From assembly GCA_040954595.2 (NCBI GenBank), contig CM082578.2:15376001-15440000 (forward strand): a DNA stretch of 64,000 bases, given 5' to 3'. Both the position numbers and the translations under genes were made by a program. This DNA comes from Balanoglossus misakiensis. Lineage: Eukaryota > Hemichordata. Under the pieces are notes generated by a model. That model made no database searches. It saw nothing but the letters and a program-made list of their open reading frames with translations, and was not told the origin of the DNA. Below, piece after piece: positions 12,701 through 24,262 of this stretch; position 1 is the first letter of the stretch; each line of letters opens with the position of its first letter.

Positions 12701-15700
12701 TGTCAGTGATGTATATAAATCCCTTGACCCTTGACACCAGTTGCAAAAAAGTCAAATCAAGGCAGTTCTTGAGGACCAAATATGTTTAGCTTTCTGTTTC
12801 ACCAGGCAAGCCCCTTGATTTGAGTATTCCAAGCAATATCATTGCATCTTTATGCAGACAACAATTAACGTTTTATTCTGACTCAAGACAGGCACATAAA
12901 TACCATTCCACACATTATCTGATGTCCAGGCATGCCTTCACATTAAAATTAAATAATATTATGCATCCACCGCGTACAGTGGTGTTAAATGCACACTTAA
13001 CAATGCCGAAAAGTCTCCAAAATTTTGTAAACTGGCTACTTTAAGACACAATTTAGTCTCAAATGGGGCACAAGAAAACTTTATGGCCGTTTTCCACTTC
13101 ATTGAATAACTGGTATGCAAAAGTGAGGGCAGCCGCAAAAGATCTGCAGAGTATGTCGGTCTAATAAATCTGTTAGAAGCTGCAAGCACCAAGTGATAGC
13201 GATAAATCCAGTGCAGGTTTGTTACCCAACTGTACCAAGGTGCCATACTTTCTTGCTGCCCTACGTACTTGTTGTGATACAAGTGTTTGTCATGATTTAC
13301 AATTGAACACATCTATCAAATTGACTGCAGTGTCCTGGTTAATTATCTCTAAGCCAATCGCACTCAGTGGTTTTTCCCAAACTTATAAACATGACCACAA
13401 ATAGGCCAACCAGTCTTCCATTTTTAAAATAAGGGTAGCTTTATACAGAAATTTCACCAAACACTTTTCCTCAGATACTATGCCTGCTTAGAGACATTTG
13501 GTCACTTATGTGGTTATACAGATTCAATGATGGTAATTACTGTTCCTAATTACACACATAGAGTGCAAAATCTTACAACTCGTGCAACTCGCTTTATTCT
13601 GAATAATTTGTGGTTAAAAATAGCCTTGATGTTTACAGAAACTTTATGAGTACATGGGATTAGTTTCAGTCAGACATGCAGTTTAGGAAAACAGCTCGTG
13701 AGGAATTGCTAGTCTCTTGAATTTGACCTCACTTTACCACTTTTTGAGTGGTTATATTAAGTGTCTGATTTCCAGTATCTGCCCAATAAAATAGCAATAA
13801 ATTCTCACATTTTATTGATATCACCTTGCATGCAAACTTGTTTATAAAAATAATCAAGAAACAATAAAAACTTGTTAATATCACTTTAAATTCTAGAATT
13901 CGTATTCCCCTGACAGAAAGGATCTATACCTATTGGCAAAACTAAAATGGATTTAAATCTGTGTGGTTTCTTCCACTGCAGACTTGTGTGTACATACTAG
14001 TTTCCACAGTTGGTTAAAGTTCACAAATGACATTTATTTTTTTCTGTTATCTTTGTGAAGGAGAAATGATGATTGGGAAACGAAAGGGCAAGTACGCACC
14101 ACTTCTGTTTTATTTTTGTTTTTGGCTCGAGTGTTTTATCTTAAAGTTGATTGGCAATCACATGAATATCCATCAGTATTCCTCATCAGAATAATAATGG
14201 GAAAAGGTGCAGGATTTGTGATTGGCATCTCCAATACATTCTGTGTTTTCTTAGTTCTGAGTTGACCACTACCACATGTTGAGGGGAGGCAGTTTATATG
14301 CCCACTGTAATTTCAGAGCATCTGTAGACTGTTTTTACAATGAGCATTGATATCTATTACTATACTGAATTGTCAATAAGATGACATGTTCTGAAAATGC
14401 ATTCAAGCCGGTATTATTGACAATAATGACAATAGGCAAATCAAGTTTCATTGCAACTGTGACCACACCCTGTCTAGTCTGGTATTTCAATACATTCAAT
14501 GACATTTGCATTTCTGTTATTACAGGTTTTCTGACAACACCAGAACAGTTTAGCTCCAATATTCCCTATACATTGTCTTGATTGATTGGCATTTTTGTCT
14601 TGTATTACAAAAAGTCCCCCTTGTCTTCAAGAATGTTAATATCATCAGACACAAGAGGTCTTCAGGCTATGGAACTCAATCTTCCAGGGTGTCTGAATTT
14701 GAGAAGACAGTAAGGATTTGGATTAAAGCAGCTACCAGGAGTTAGTAAACCTTCAATGGTTCTTAATACAATTAGTCTTAAATTGGTTTCATCTGTCACT
14801 TGTCCTTGCTGGTACATGGTTGACATGATTGGAAGAAATCAATACCATCCACAATTTGAATTCAATGACCATGAAATCGGTTTGAAAACATGGCTTCAAT
14901 AAGAAGTGAGTGCTGTAAGAACAAAATCACACAGTGAAAGCTTTATTTTACAACTGTAGAAGTCATAAAAAGAAAATAAACATGACATTTTGAGTTCACA
15001 ACAAGGCCAACATACTGTATTATTAGCTTGAGAGCTCAAGGTTTTGGCCAAGGTTCGCTTTTCAGGGAATAAAATGGAGAAAGAAAGCAAGCCCACACTA
15101 AATTCCATTGTCAATTAAGATCACTGCAACATAATGCACATGAATGGGATTAAATTGGGTGTATTATCTCAACAGACCAAAACTTCCCACTACACAACTT
15201 CAGAATAGCAACTCCCACCCAAATCGTCTGTTTCATCACTCATAGCCCCCTGCCCACCCATACCCGAATACACTGGTGGCATTCTTGTGGGTGGAGTGCT
15301 TCTGGGTTGCTTTTAATTTTAGGAGAAATCATTTAAATAGATACTAGTGTTTGATTATACACAGGTAACCAACACAAAGATATGACAAATTCTGACTAAG
15401 AGATAGCTGTTATTTAGCATATCCTTTGGAATTCAGCCTAACAGGAGTCCTTTTGTAGAATTTCGTATCTGGTATTTTAAATAAGGAAAGTTAAACCATT
15501 GACTATCTCCAGATGACAACAATACAAGGGTGTAACTATTTCAGTTTCCATTCAGACAGAAATTGTGTCAAGCCACAAAAATGCGTACACTTAAGTTGTT
15601 TTATTGAGAATTCTTTCGCAGCCCCCGTCTTTGAGGTTTCTTTTATTGATTCATTTTGTCAAAGCGGGGGATGACAAATACGACAAGGGTGTCAAAAACG

Positions 15701-18700
15701 GCTCAGGTGTTCGGTATAAATACCTTGCAACAATGACCAGTGGTATGCCTATATAAGAATATACTGTCTGGTTCTCTGCAAATACATGCTCTCAGATTCT
15801 TTTACTACAAACATGCAAATATCTTTAGAACATGTTACAGACAGTGTACCGTTTCAATAAAAACATTTCTGATCACAATGAAAGCTATTATTGTCTCATA
15901 CATGTCACCGAAACAAAAATGGCTGCCAGACATTGCTATGTAACTCTGAAATATTTGAATTATTGGTGTTGTGTTGAACACCTGTATTATTCAAAATCGT
16001 GCTCATATATCAATTGTTCTCTAGTATAAAAGTATTAAATCTATGCACATACATGTTAACTGTCACTCCATAATTTCTGCAGAATCTCAGAGCTTTAACC
16101 ATATAACACAAGTTTAATTGGATCTTGCAATATACCTGTCCATTAATTTCTGTTTTTGCAAGAAGAGATTTATCCAATACATTTCGGGTTTTGTTTATTG
16201 CCTTGTTTTTCCCTCTATGTTGATAACAACTATATGGCTGCCAGGCAATACTGCAGTTCAAACCAATTTTAAAGCAAATAGTGCATATATTACAAGTGTT
16301 TTGCATGATATATAAATTGACTTTAATCCTCCTCATCAATTTTGTTCACCTACGCAATCCCGACCTTGTACTCTAATCAGACTATCCATAAACAACTTTG
16401 TTGTTAATTATGATGTATGTTGAGGGACTGTTATTTACACTTTCTACGAAGACAGAGTTCAGTTACCTATTCATGTATAAACAAGTGCAAAGTAGAGTTT
16501 GAGTGGCTCCCCTTTGCACCCACAAATCTTTGAACTAAAGTGTTAGAAGTTCAAAAAAACTTTGACATTGACAGAATAACTTGCTCATATTTAAAATTCT
16601 CTGTATCTTGTGAAAAAGTCCTAAAAATCGCGAATTTTTCTAGTAAGTTACTTTGATGCCAAACTGAACGACAATGTTGTTTTTACTGTCACTGTGGAAT
16701 GCAGCTGGTACAATACAAACCCCAATTGCTCTTTGTCATTTCCGCAAGACAGCAAATATCCTTTTACATCCAAGCTTTCCCTTTTGTTGAGGGCTACATG
16801 CTTATTTGCACATGCTCTATCCCTGGAGCAAACATACACCCAAGCGATTGTTGCACTATTCCAAATATTTTCGTCAATTACAACATTTTGGCAATTGGTA
16901 TCCCTTGATGTCAATGCCCTGCTGTTCACAATGGCAGTCGCTCACACAGGCCCTGAGCCCAAAGCATCACAACAGAATGCACTTCCCACCCCACCCCTTA
17001 ACTGTGCTTGTGTTTATGATCACTTTTCAAATTGCTAAATATTTTCCAACAAAAAAGAAACAATAACATGAATGTTATTGGTCTTTTCCAATCATCTGAT
17101 GGGATAATCTCATGACATGAAATGTCACATTACGCAGAACTATGATGTGAGCTTTTTGTTGTCACTTTTGTATGTAGAATGATGTTTCCCCTTTCATCAT
17201 TACAAATCCATGCATCAAGTTATTCAAGACAGGTGGAAGGAAGTGGTACTCAGAGCAATAATTGGACGGTGGAAGAAAAAAGCCACAATGGTTTTCACTG
17301 GTGGTCCCAGACTTGAAAACGGAAACTGTTGTGCAAGTCGGTGGGTTTACAAACTAAATTTAGACATCATCACATGTCGTATGGTATAAACAGGAAAAAG
17401 TAGACTCTCACACGCATCTGCGTAATATGGCAGATTGATTTCAGCAGACACGCAAGAGGTGACGCAGGTGCGCGTTTTGTGTAAACTCTGCTGAAGAGAA
17501 ATGTTTAGGAATCTGGGTGCAGAACGGGATAAATAATTCTATTTTCCATCGCATATATTTTCTTCAAATACCATTTACACAAACAAACACAGCACTTGTA
17601 ATGATTAACATTGTCAAGTTGATTTTTAACATGACCACTAATGATGAAAAACAGTCTTAATTTACAACATGAAAAATAAATACAATCCTAAAATAAATTA
17701 ATGTTGGCAAAATGTTACCAAGGAGATGGCTGATCTTTTTAAAATCATTTTGATAATTGTTATTGCTAGCATGTCATCCTTGCCCTGGGAATGGTTACAT
17801 CAAGACCTAGCTGCCCCACTCTTGGCTTTTCGATCCAGGATTCACTGCTCATATGCATACATAGTGGACACTAAATCTGCCTGAAATTGATTACAAAACA
17901 ACGTTACCCCTTTGCACATTCTTCAAAGTCACTGAAAGGGGCTTCTTCGGTTCAGCAAAATACACTCACAAAAGATAATTTCTTGCAGAAAAATAAACAG
18001 ACTGTGAATGCATCGGTGTGATAATGTGTCTCGGGTCATCACAAGTTGGATGTGTCGCATAGCTGCCTGATTTAAGTACTTGTTTTGGACAACTGCACAG
18101 TAACAGGACTAAAGAGCTGTCAAACTCGCCGATAAAGAAACTTGTGAAATACAATCTTGGCTGTGTAAGGTTTATCACCATCACCATAAGTTAACAGTTA
18201 CAGAAGCTGATGGCAATGGAACTTTTCCACTCAACATAGTTTACCTGTGAACTTTCTCACACACCCATGGCTCCTTGTCAGGGCGGGGTTCATCTCCAAA
18301 TTTCTTGAAATGATGAATTCTTACCATTTATAAAAAACATTCTACATCAAGTCTGAGATTTCTGGGTTGTTTGGGTATTTTGACACACTAGGAATTTTCT
18401 CTCTCTTACTTTTTTCCACTTTTTTGCTGATACAGACTTCTTGTGTAGTTTCATTGTGAGTGAAGGATACAGAAAATTGGATTTTCTACTGGGGTTTCAT
18501 TTTAATGGCAGAGAAAATACCAGTAATCCAGAAGCAAAAAAAAAAAACACTGTACCATTCATTCTAAGTTTCCCGGATTGGGTTTCACTAAAATGGACTG
18601 GTTGTACTTCTGTGTGGTCGTCTGCTTTTCTTTTGGACAAAAAAGGTGAACTTTTTATTTCAAGAAATTCTTCACAAACTGCAGGTGCTACTGTATCAAT

Positions 18701-21700
18701 TCAAATACTCTATATTTTACATATTACAATACTCAGTATTTTTAGTCAACCATGTTGATAGAAAGCTTTAGGACAGTTTTACTGGTGATTTTATCAAATT
18801 AAATGCTTTACAACCCCCACTAGAATCCTGCAGACAAAACACTGGTTCAGGTGTAATCTTGGATTAGTCAAGGAACAGTTCAACATGAAGGTACAACTTC
18901 AAGGTTAACTCAACTTTGACAATGTGGCATCAAATCAACCATGACTGGTAGAGCTCAAGGTTGTTTTGAACCTGAGATCTTGTATAGTTGTTTTAATTAT
19001 ATATTGTTGACAACTTCTCCAAGGATACTGATTGGACATGAGAATTTACTGACTCTTTGTGTGTATTGGGAGCTAAAAATAAAAACATCGGGCATGCTCC
19101 TTATAAACTGTTGACTTTAGAGACATTTGCTATATTTGCTAGATGTGGTGATGTAGAGTGCAAACTGACAATTATGGCTGCATTAATTATTTGACCAAGC
19201 ACAAATAGTGTACTGACAGTAACTTGTAAATTGGTAAACCTGCAGCAAACTTTATGCCAGGTTTACATTTACTGGAAACTCCATTGCCAATGCCACAGAT
19301 CTCTTTCAGTTTCAAGGACTAGGAGTCAAGAGGAGTTTATTGGAGCAAAGTATCAACAAACAGCACAGAAACGTACAGATACTATGCCAATGTTACACAT
19401 ACAGTGTACATGTATAAATGTAGTCTAGTATCTAGCTGCGTGTCGTTCGCTATGATTCCAATCAAAGCAGACAACTCACGGCTAGATACTAGACTACATG
19501 TATGAAGCAATGGTGGATGCCAGAGTGATATTGTCCCTTTCCAAAGGACAACATGATCTAATGCTACAAATACCCAAAATGATTTATTACATGTTGAACA
19601 CAATTACTGACGCGGGTGCGAGTTCAATGAGTGGGTTGAGAGCCACAAACATGGAATTTGGGGAAAACCCCTCAGGTGTACCTCATTTTACACAAATTCT
19701 AAGAATTGTTTTTATCTTTTACAGAGGGTTTGCCACAATGTGACATGTAAATTGTGAAGGCACATTTTTGTAAGATAACATTATATTCTTTTAATACCAA
19801 AATTACTGGTGGGGTTTTCCATTATAATGCGGAAATTAAAAAAAAATATCAAGAAAAGCTTTCGAAATGGACTAGATAAAGTATTTGGTGAGCACATATC
19901 CATCCAAATTTTTAGGCTAATTTAATGTCTGACTATATTGGACTTTTTCTAAAAGTGGACTTTTTCAATACTCAACTGTTAACAGGAGTTCAAGACTAGC
20001 GCTAACAAATAATTAAACTTCCTGTCTAATTTTCATCCACAGAAGACTAGCTTTCCAATAGATCCATGACTGCGGTGGTCAGAGGCACAACAGTATGACT
20101 TACTCCCAAGGCAATCATTGGAATTCAATAAATAGACACTTTATCCCAAGGTAAATCAATGGAATGCAATTCTGAATGCATATACAGAGTATTTCCATGG
20201 CAACACCCATCATCTGTTTCACATTTAACAACACGCATCCTTGACTGAAGTCTGTCGCAGTAAGATTGCTGAAAAAAGGATCACCGCACTCGGGCCAATA
20301 GCCATTGTGAATCCCACAAACCTATAGTCTAGTATCGAGCAATATTTTGTTCGCTTTGCTTCCAACAGCGGATAAAATACAGCTAGGATACTAGACTAAC
20401 AAAGCTATGACCAGACCAACGCAGTGATGACCAATGCAGTGAGGCCGCAAAACCCTGGAAAGTCACTTGATCCGCAGGATATGGCGGGAACATTGATACC
20501 CATGGAGAATCCGGAATCATGTAACTGGAAAAAGGAAACTCACCTTCCCGGATATTAATAATATGCGGATGCTCTAACGATGTCATTATTTTAATCTCTC
20601 TCCGGATTCTTTCCAGATCTTCAATATTCCCAATCTTCTTCTTCCGAATGGTTTTAATGGCCACCTGAAAGGATTAATAAGGTTTACCCAAAATTAAAAG
20701 AAACTCATTATTGTACATTTATGTAAAATACTGAACAAGTTTTGATTGTATGTACATGTATGTTTTAATAAAGGACAGAAATCAATTTATGTCCCTTTTT
20801 ATTAAGTATGTACATGTATACTGTAAAACGGGAAATTTTCTCGCTATCAAAAGTTGCGCGACGATCTCGTATTTTTCTGCATCCTTATCTCCGAAAAACA
20901 TTTTTACGAGACGTAATTTTCGCATTTTTTTTGCTCTCACGTAGTTCGCGAACATTTCCCGTTTTACAGTACTTTAGCTTCATAAATCTTTTTTCTTTGG
21001 AACCTATACATTGTATATTAAATTAAACACCTATTTATGTAAAAGTAAAAAACTTATACTGCTGGGGACCTAACAGTATTGGCATCTTTGCATGAGTATC
21101 AGAGTTGAGTAACAAACTTTGAGAACCAGTCTTGTAAGTTTTGAGATTTCACCAAAAAGAGTCAGACTAGGGTCAAAATGGGTGGCCTCAAGGATGATGG
21201 TCAAATCATCATCTGCCCAGCAGGTGTCTCCAATTAGTAAAACAGTCCTTTTTTTGTACTGGCCCTGTTTCCTACCATATGTGTCTCCATGGGCCCAGAC
21301 ACCCTGTCTATGATGGTTTACACATGTAGTAAACATGGCCCTGTAATACAGCTGACAGCTTTTTTTTTGTTGGGGGGGGGGGGGGGGTGGTGAAACTACC
21401 CTTTAGACAATGAATTCTTTGATGTAGAAGGGAAAGTAGAAAATAGAAAACAAATGTTCAGGCATAGAATAGAAAAACATAATTTTCATAATTAAAGGAA
21501 AGAAAAGAAATATTTTCATTTACTTTGTTTTTATAAACTAAAGCCCTCCTGAAATCTACTCACTATAATGCCTAGACTACCTTCAATTTTAGATGAATTC
21601 AAAATCAAGGTAAGTGCTGGTTTAAAGAGAATTTTATGACTTCCTTAATTAATACACCAGGGTATATTTTGGTGCAATTAAATGACTCTCTCGCCCCCAC

Positions 21701-22629
21701 CCTCACCCAATGCAAAAACAGGGGGAAACAAAATGTCCAATTTCATGAATTTACATAGCTTATATCCTTCCAGACATTCTATATTATTCGTTCGGTCACA
21801 ATATCCCTTTCAAAATATTAGTAACCATGGATCGTAGCTCACGGCAACTATTACGCGAACAAAGCGGACTATCCCAGGTATGTCCGTAATTGTTTTCTTT
21901 CTGTTCATATACATGTACACCGCGCGCGCGTAACAACAGCGCGCGTGGTGTTAGCGCGTATGGCGCGGTGGATACGTAATGTTGTTACTATGCGTGAAAT
22001 ACTGTCAACATGTTTCGGTTTATCACAACCGCACAGGATAAATGTCCAGCTTGGTAAACACTTCTAAACGAGATAATGTAAACTTCCTTGACAGCATTGA
22101 TTTGTTTTTCAGATTTTACGCACGTGAGCGATTTCGGAGTTGTCGTACACTATGTTCGTTTCCTGTGTCACACATATCTTTATGTTTAATAGTAACATGA
22201 GTAATATTGCTGTAAAATTGCAGTGTGGGACATGTTTATCAAAACTATGAATATTAAGCGATGCTGATGCATAGGTGAATACGCGACCTGGTTGCAAAAT
22301 GAATGAACGTATGACAAATAAAGAAGGTAAATGTAAAACATCACTGATTGTCTGCAGGTCGACGTCTGTAACTCAGTGAATATTTTGCCACACTCTGCAA
22401 AGCAAGATTACATGTTTTAAATATGTAGTACTGTAGGCCTGATCATGAAAAGTGTGCAACGTACCTTCTCGCCAGTTGACAGTTCAATCGCCAATTTCAC
22501 CTGCCCATACGTGCCTTCTCCGAGTGTTTTTACTAGTTGAAAACGGTACTTCAATTTGTGCTTGTGCTGATGATGTCGAAAGCCGGACCGTCGCTCTTGG
22601 CTCATCGCCGTTGCTGCCGCATCCATCAC
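6791..22629 (-). CDS. NUAK: NUAK-family (AMPK-related) Ser/Thr kinase with five PP1-docking GILK/SILK motifs
   Basis: LKB1-activated kinase that controls actomyosin contractility and adhesion through the MYPT1-PP1 phosphatase. Six coding exons join in frame to 625 aa: 22629-22465, 20664-20544, 11490-11339, 10765-10700, 9223-8971 and 7911-6791. The kinase domain (about 29-285) has the glycine loop GEGTYG at 37-42, VAIK Lys59, HRD at 151-153 and DFG at 171-173. Its activation loop [15 protein letters not shown] carries the LKB1-site Thr186. The tail holds GILK at 347-350, 377-380, 480-483 and 524-527 and a SILK variant at 399-402. It ends in a short helix ([13 protein letters not shown]) that resembles the vertebrate NUAK C-terminus. 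Length fits NUAK2 (about 630 aa) and NUAK1 (about 660); one ancestral NUAK is the safest call. Two adjacent Met codons begin exon 1; the first is used here. Intron 2 is about 9 kb. Confidence 0.95.
7912..11338 (-). other. NUAK introns 3-5 (between exons 3 and 6)
   Basis: Three introns (8970-7912, 10699-9224, 11338-10766) separated by exons 5 and 4. No extra exon was recognised. The 10766-11338 intron has an imperfect palindrome at 10906-10929 and a 12-base direct repeat (CCATGACTTTCC at 10871 and 10991), which look like remnants of a dispersed repeat. A run of T's lies near 9508-9521. Confidence 0.6.
19421..19496. mobile_element. Tiny TIR element, copy A (72 bp plus TA flanks)
   Basis: Perfect 14-base terminal inverted repeats, GTCTAGTATCTAGC (19423-19436) and GCTAGATACTAGAC (19481-19494), are bordered on both sides by TA. 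The interior contains GTTCGCTATGATTCCAA. A related copy lies at 20325-20398 with the same outer ten TIR bases and a matching interior core, so this is a repeat family and not a chance hairpin. A non-autonomous Tc1/mariner-like element is the best guess from the TA flanks. Confidence 0.65.
20325..20398. mobile_element. Tiny TIR element, copy B (70 bp plus TA flanks)
   Basis: The ends GTCTAGTATC and GATACTAGAC sit between TA dinucleotides, and the interior has GTTCGCTTTGCTTCCAA, matching copy A at 15 of 17 positions. The inner TIR bases have diverged (GAGC against AGCTAG). It lies within 150 bases of the splice donor of NUAK exon 2. Confidence 0.6.
20819..20971. mobile_element. MITE-like foldback element with TA target-site duplication, 149 bp
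   Basis: The left end CTGTAAAACGGGAAAT (from 20821) and right end ATTTCCCGTTTTACAG (to 20969) are exact inverted repeats. Both are flanked by TA (20819-20820 and 20970-20971). The interior is also partly self-complementary, with TCTCGTA near the left and TACGAGA near the right, so the whole element can fold. It has no coding capacity and lies in NUAK intron 1. It fits a non-autonomous Tc1/mariner-type MITE. Confidence 0.75.
21372..21387 (+). repeat. Homopolymer run of 16 G
   Basis: Uninterrupted G run directly after a T run. It is one of several 9-16 base G or C runs in the window; others are at 26836-26846, 33255-33265, 34710-34719, 44100-44110, 45023-45035 and 49915-49925. Confidence 0.9.
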
Positions 22630-23980
22630 TGATCGTTACCTCTGTATGGTTCCAACGACGATCAACGCGCACAAGGAATCTCGATCAAGTCTCTGAGTCG
22701 CTATACGATACATGGATTTCGTCAAAGACCGCCGGTGAGGTATCTATCAGTCTAAAATGTGTGAATCATGTGAATCGCGCCTACAACATACATGTTCATT
22801 TCAGTAGTGCGATAAACATTTGCAATGAGTGGGAGGAGCTATTAAGCCAAATACGGATGAAGTTTGCCTATATATGGGCAATAATTGAGCGATTGACCTC
22901 TCCATCATCCACTCCTACGTACAAAACTCGGTCGGAAACTCACCCGGCATATCAATGAGATGTTTTCATGCTGAGAAGATGACATTGACGTCTTTACGCT
23001 CGAGTAATTTAGGCCTACTGTCTATTTCTGGATCTGTTTGTTTCTCTGAAAGTTGGGCATCCGCTTTATTTTTCTTTGAAGAATAGAGACATGTTGACGA
23101 ATCTAATACAATGCCACCGTGACTGTGGGTGTTGGTTTTTAAAGAGAATAAATTTGGCAGTGACTGCAAGTGAAGGGGCTTGTTCTCTGGGGGTATGAAC
23201 GGAAGCGCGCAAGTTTACCGGAATTAACTTTTGCCGGACACCCAATGGTCGACCACGGACAATACCAAAGACAATACAGTCTTTGACACGATCATGGAGG
23301 AATGAGAGAGATCCTACCTCAATCACAGTCCCACTAAAACCAAGAAATTGTACCTCAAAGATCACACGATGTACCATTATACTTTTTTTTAAATAAAACA
23401 AGTCAGTCTTTGGGCCATGATGACAACCTAGGTAAATCTAGGCCTAACGATAAATCTTGCCTTTCCAGCTTCCAATTCATATTTGGGGAATATGTGGCAC
23501 TTTTTACGTAACGAAAAAGAGAAAACATTTAACCTTATATAAGCTTATTCGCACTGAAAGTTTATTTCACAGGAAACAAGAATTTCTTCAATCCGTTTAG
23601 AGACCGCGAATAATTATTTACAGGAAAACATGCGCTTGGTAAATGATTCGATTTTGTCATGAAAGGGAGGAACCCAAGTGTTGCCGCGACTTTTCACATC
23701 ATTTTGATTGATGATATATTTTCAAGATTATACTGAACACAAACTGAAGGCGCACGAACTATGCATAGATCCACTTACAAGAACAGCGGGCGCCAAAAAC
23801 AGAGGTATTTTAAGACAAATTTACGTCAAACACAAGGTGACTCACAACAAACACTACAAAATCCGGATTATTAAAGTAGATTCAATTTGTAAAAGTGTTC
23901 CAAAAGACAGGTTCATGTCAATGTTCGTCATGCCTCGTACGTTTTCTTAACATTCGTAACAAGGGACTTAAGTCTATAGG

Positions 23981-24117
23981 GCGTCATCGTCCATCGCGTT
24001 TACGTCACACTCAGGGTTTTGTTGCAATGAATGAGAAGTTTAACGGAATTTGCGATCATGTAATACACAGTGTTGGTTGGATTTACTACTAAAACCACAG
24101 AAAGTTTGAAAGTAAAG
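23981..24117. repeat. Tandem duplication, unit 1, with CRE-like site
   Basis: The unit begins GCGTCATCGTCCATCGCG and includes GTTTACGTCACACTC and AAGTTTAACGGAATTTGCGA. It is repeated immediately downstream at 24118-24262. TTACGTCA at 24000-24007 reads TGACGTAA on the other strand, an ATF/CREB-type site. Confidence 0.8.
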
Positions 24118-24262
24118 GCGTCATCGCCCATTGCGTTTACGTCACACTCTGGGTTTTGTTGGAATGAGAGAAATAATAAAGTAGAAAGTTTAACGGAATT
24201 TGCGATCATGTAATACAATTCCAACGTGTTGGTTGGAATTACATTGTACTACTAAAAACAAC
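24118..24262. repeat. Tandem duplication, unit 2, with CRE-like site
   Basis: Second copy of the unit at 23981-24117, with small insertions (AATAATAAAGTAGA and ATTCCAAC-type additions). The TTACGTCA site is kept at 24137-24144. Both copies lie 1.3-1.7 kb upstream of the NUAK start codon and about 2 kb upstream of the WASP start codon. Confidence 0.8.

Larger units (their letters stand above)
11491..20543 (-). other. NUAK intron 2, about 9 kb
   Basis: Bounded by exon 2 (donor GTGAGT at 20543) and exon 3 (acceptor TTTCAG ending at 11491). The open frames inside it are short, unconserved in appearance and AT-biased; none was recognised as a gene. It carries the two 70-base TIR elements at 19421-19496 and 20325-20398. 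A degenerate direct repeat occurs near 20100-20180, where a CCCAAGG...ATTGGAAT...CAAT unit appears twice. Confidence 0.6.
20665..22464 (-). other. NUAK intron 1
   Basis: Holds the 149-bp MITE at 20819-20971, a run of 16 G at 21372-21387 and a CpG-dense patch at about 21840-21990. That patch contains an ACACC(GC)n / (CG)nGGTGT inverted repeat at 21917-21952 and a candidate plus-strand mini-exon at 21827-21877. Nothing else was recognised. Confidence 0.55.

Noticed and set aside
16648-17066. Cluster of overlapping open frames on both strands in NUAK intron 2
   Set aside because: Multiple short frames on both strands without motifs are expected by chance in this length.
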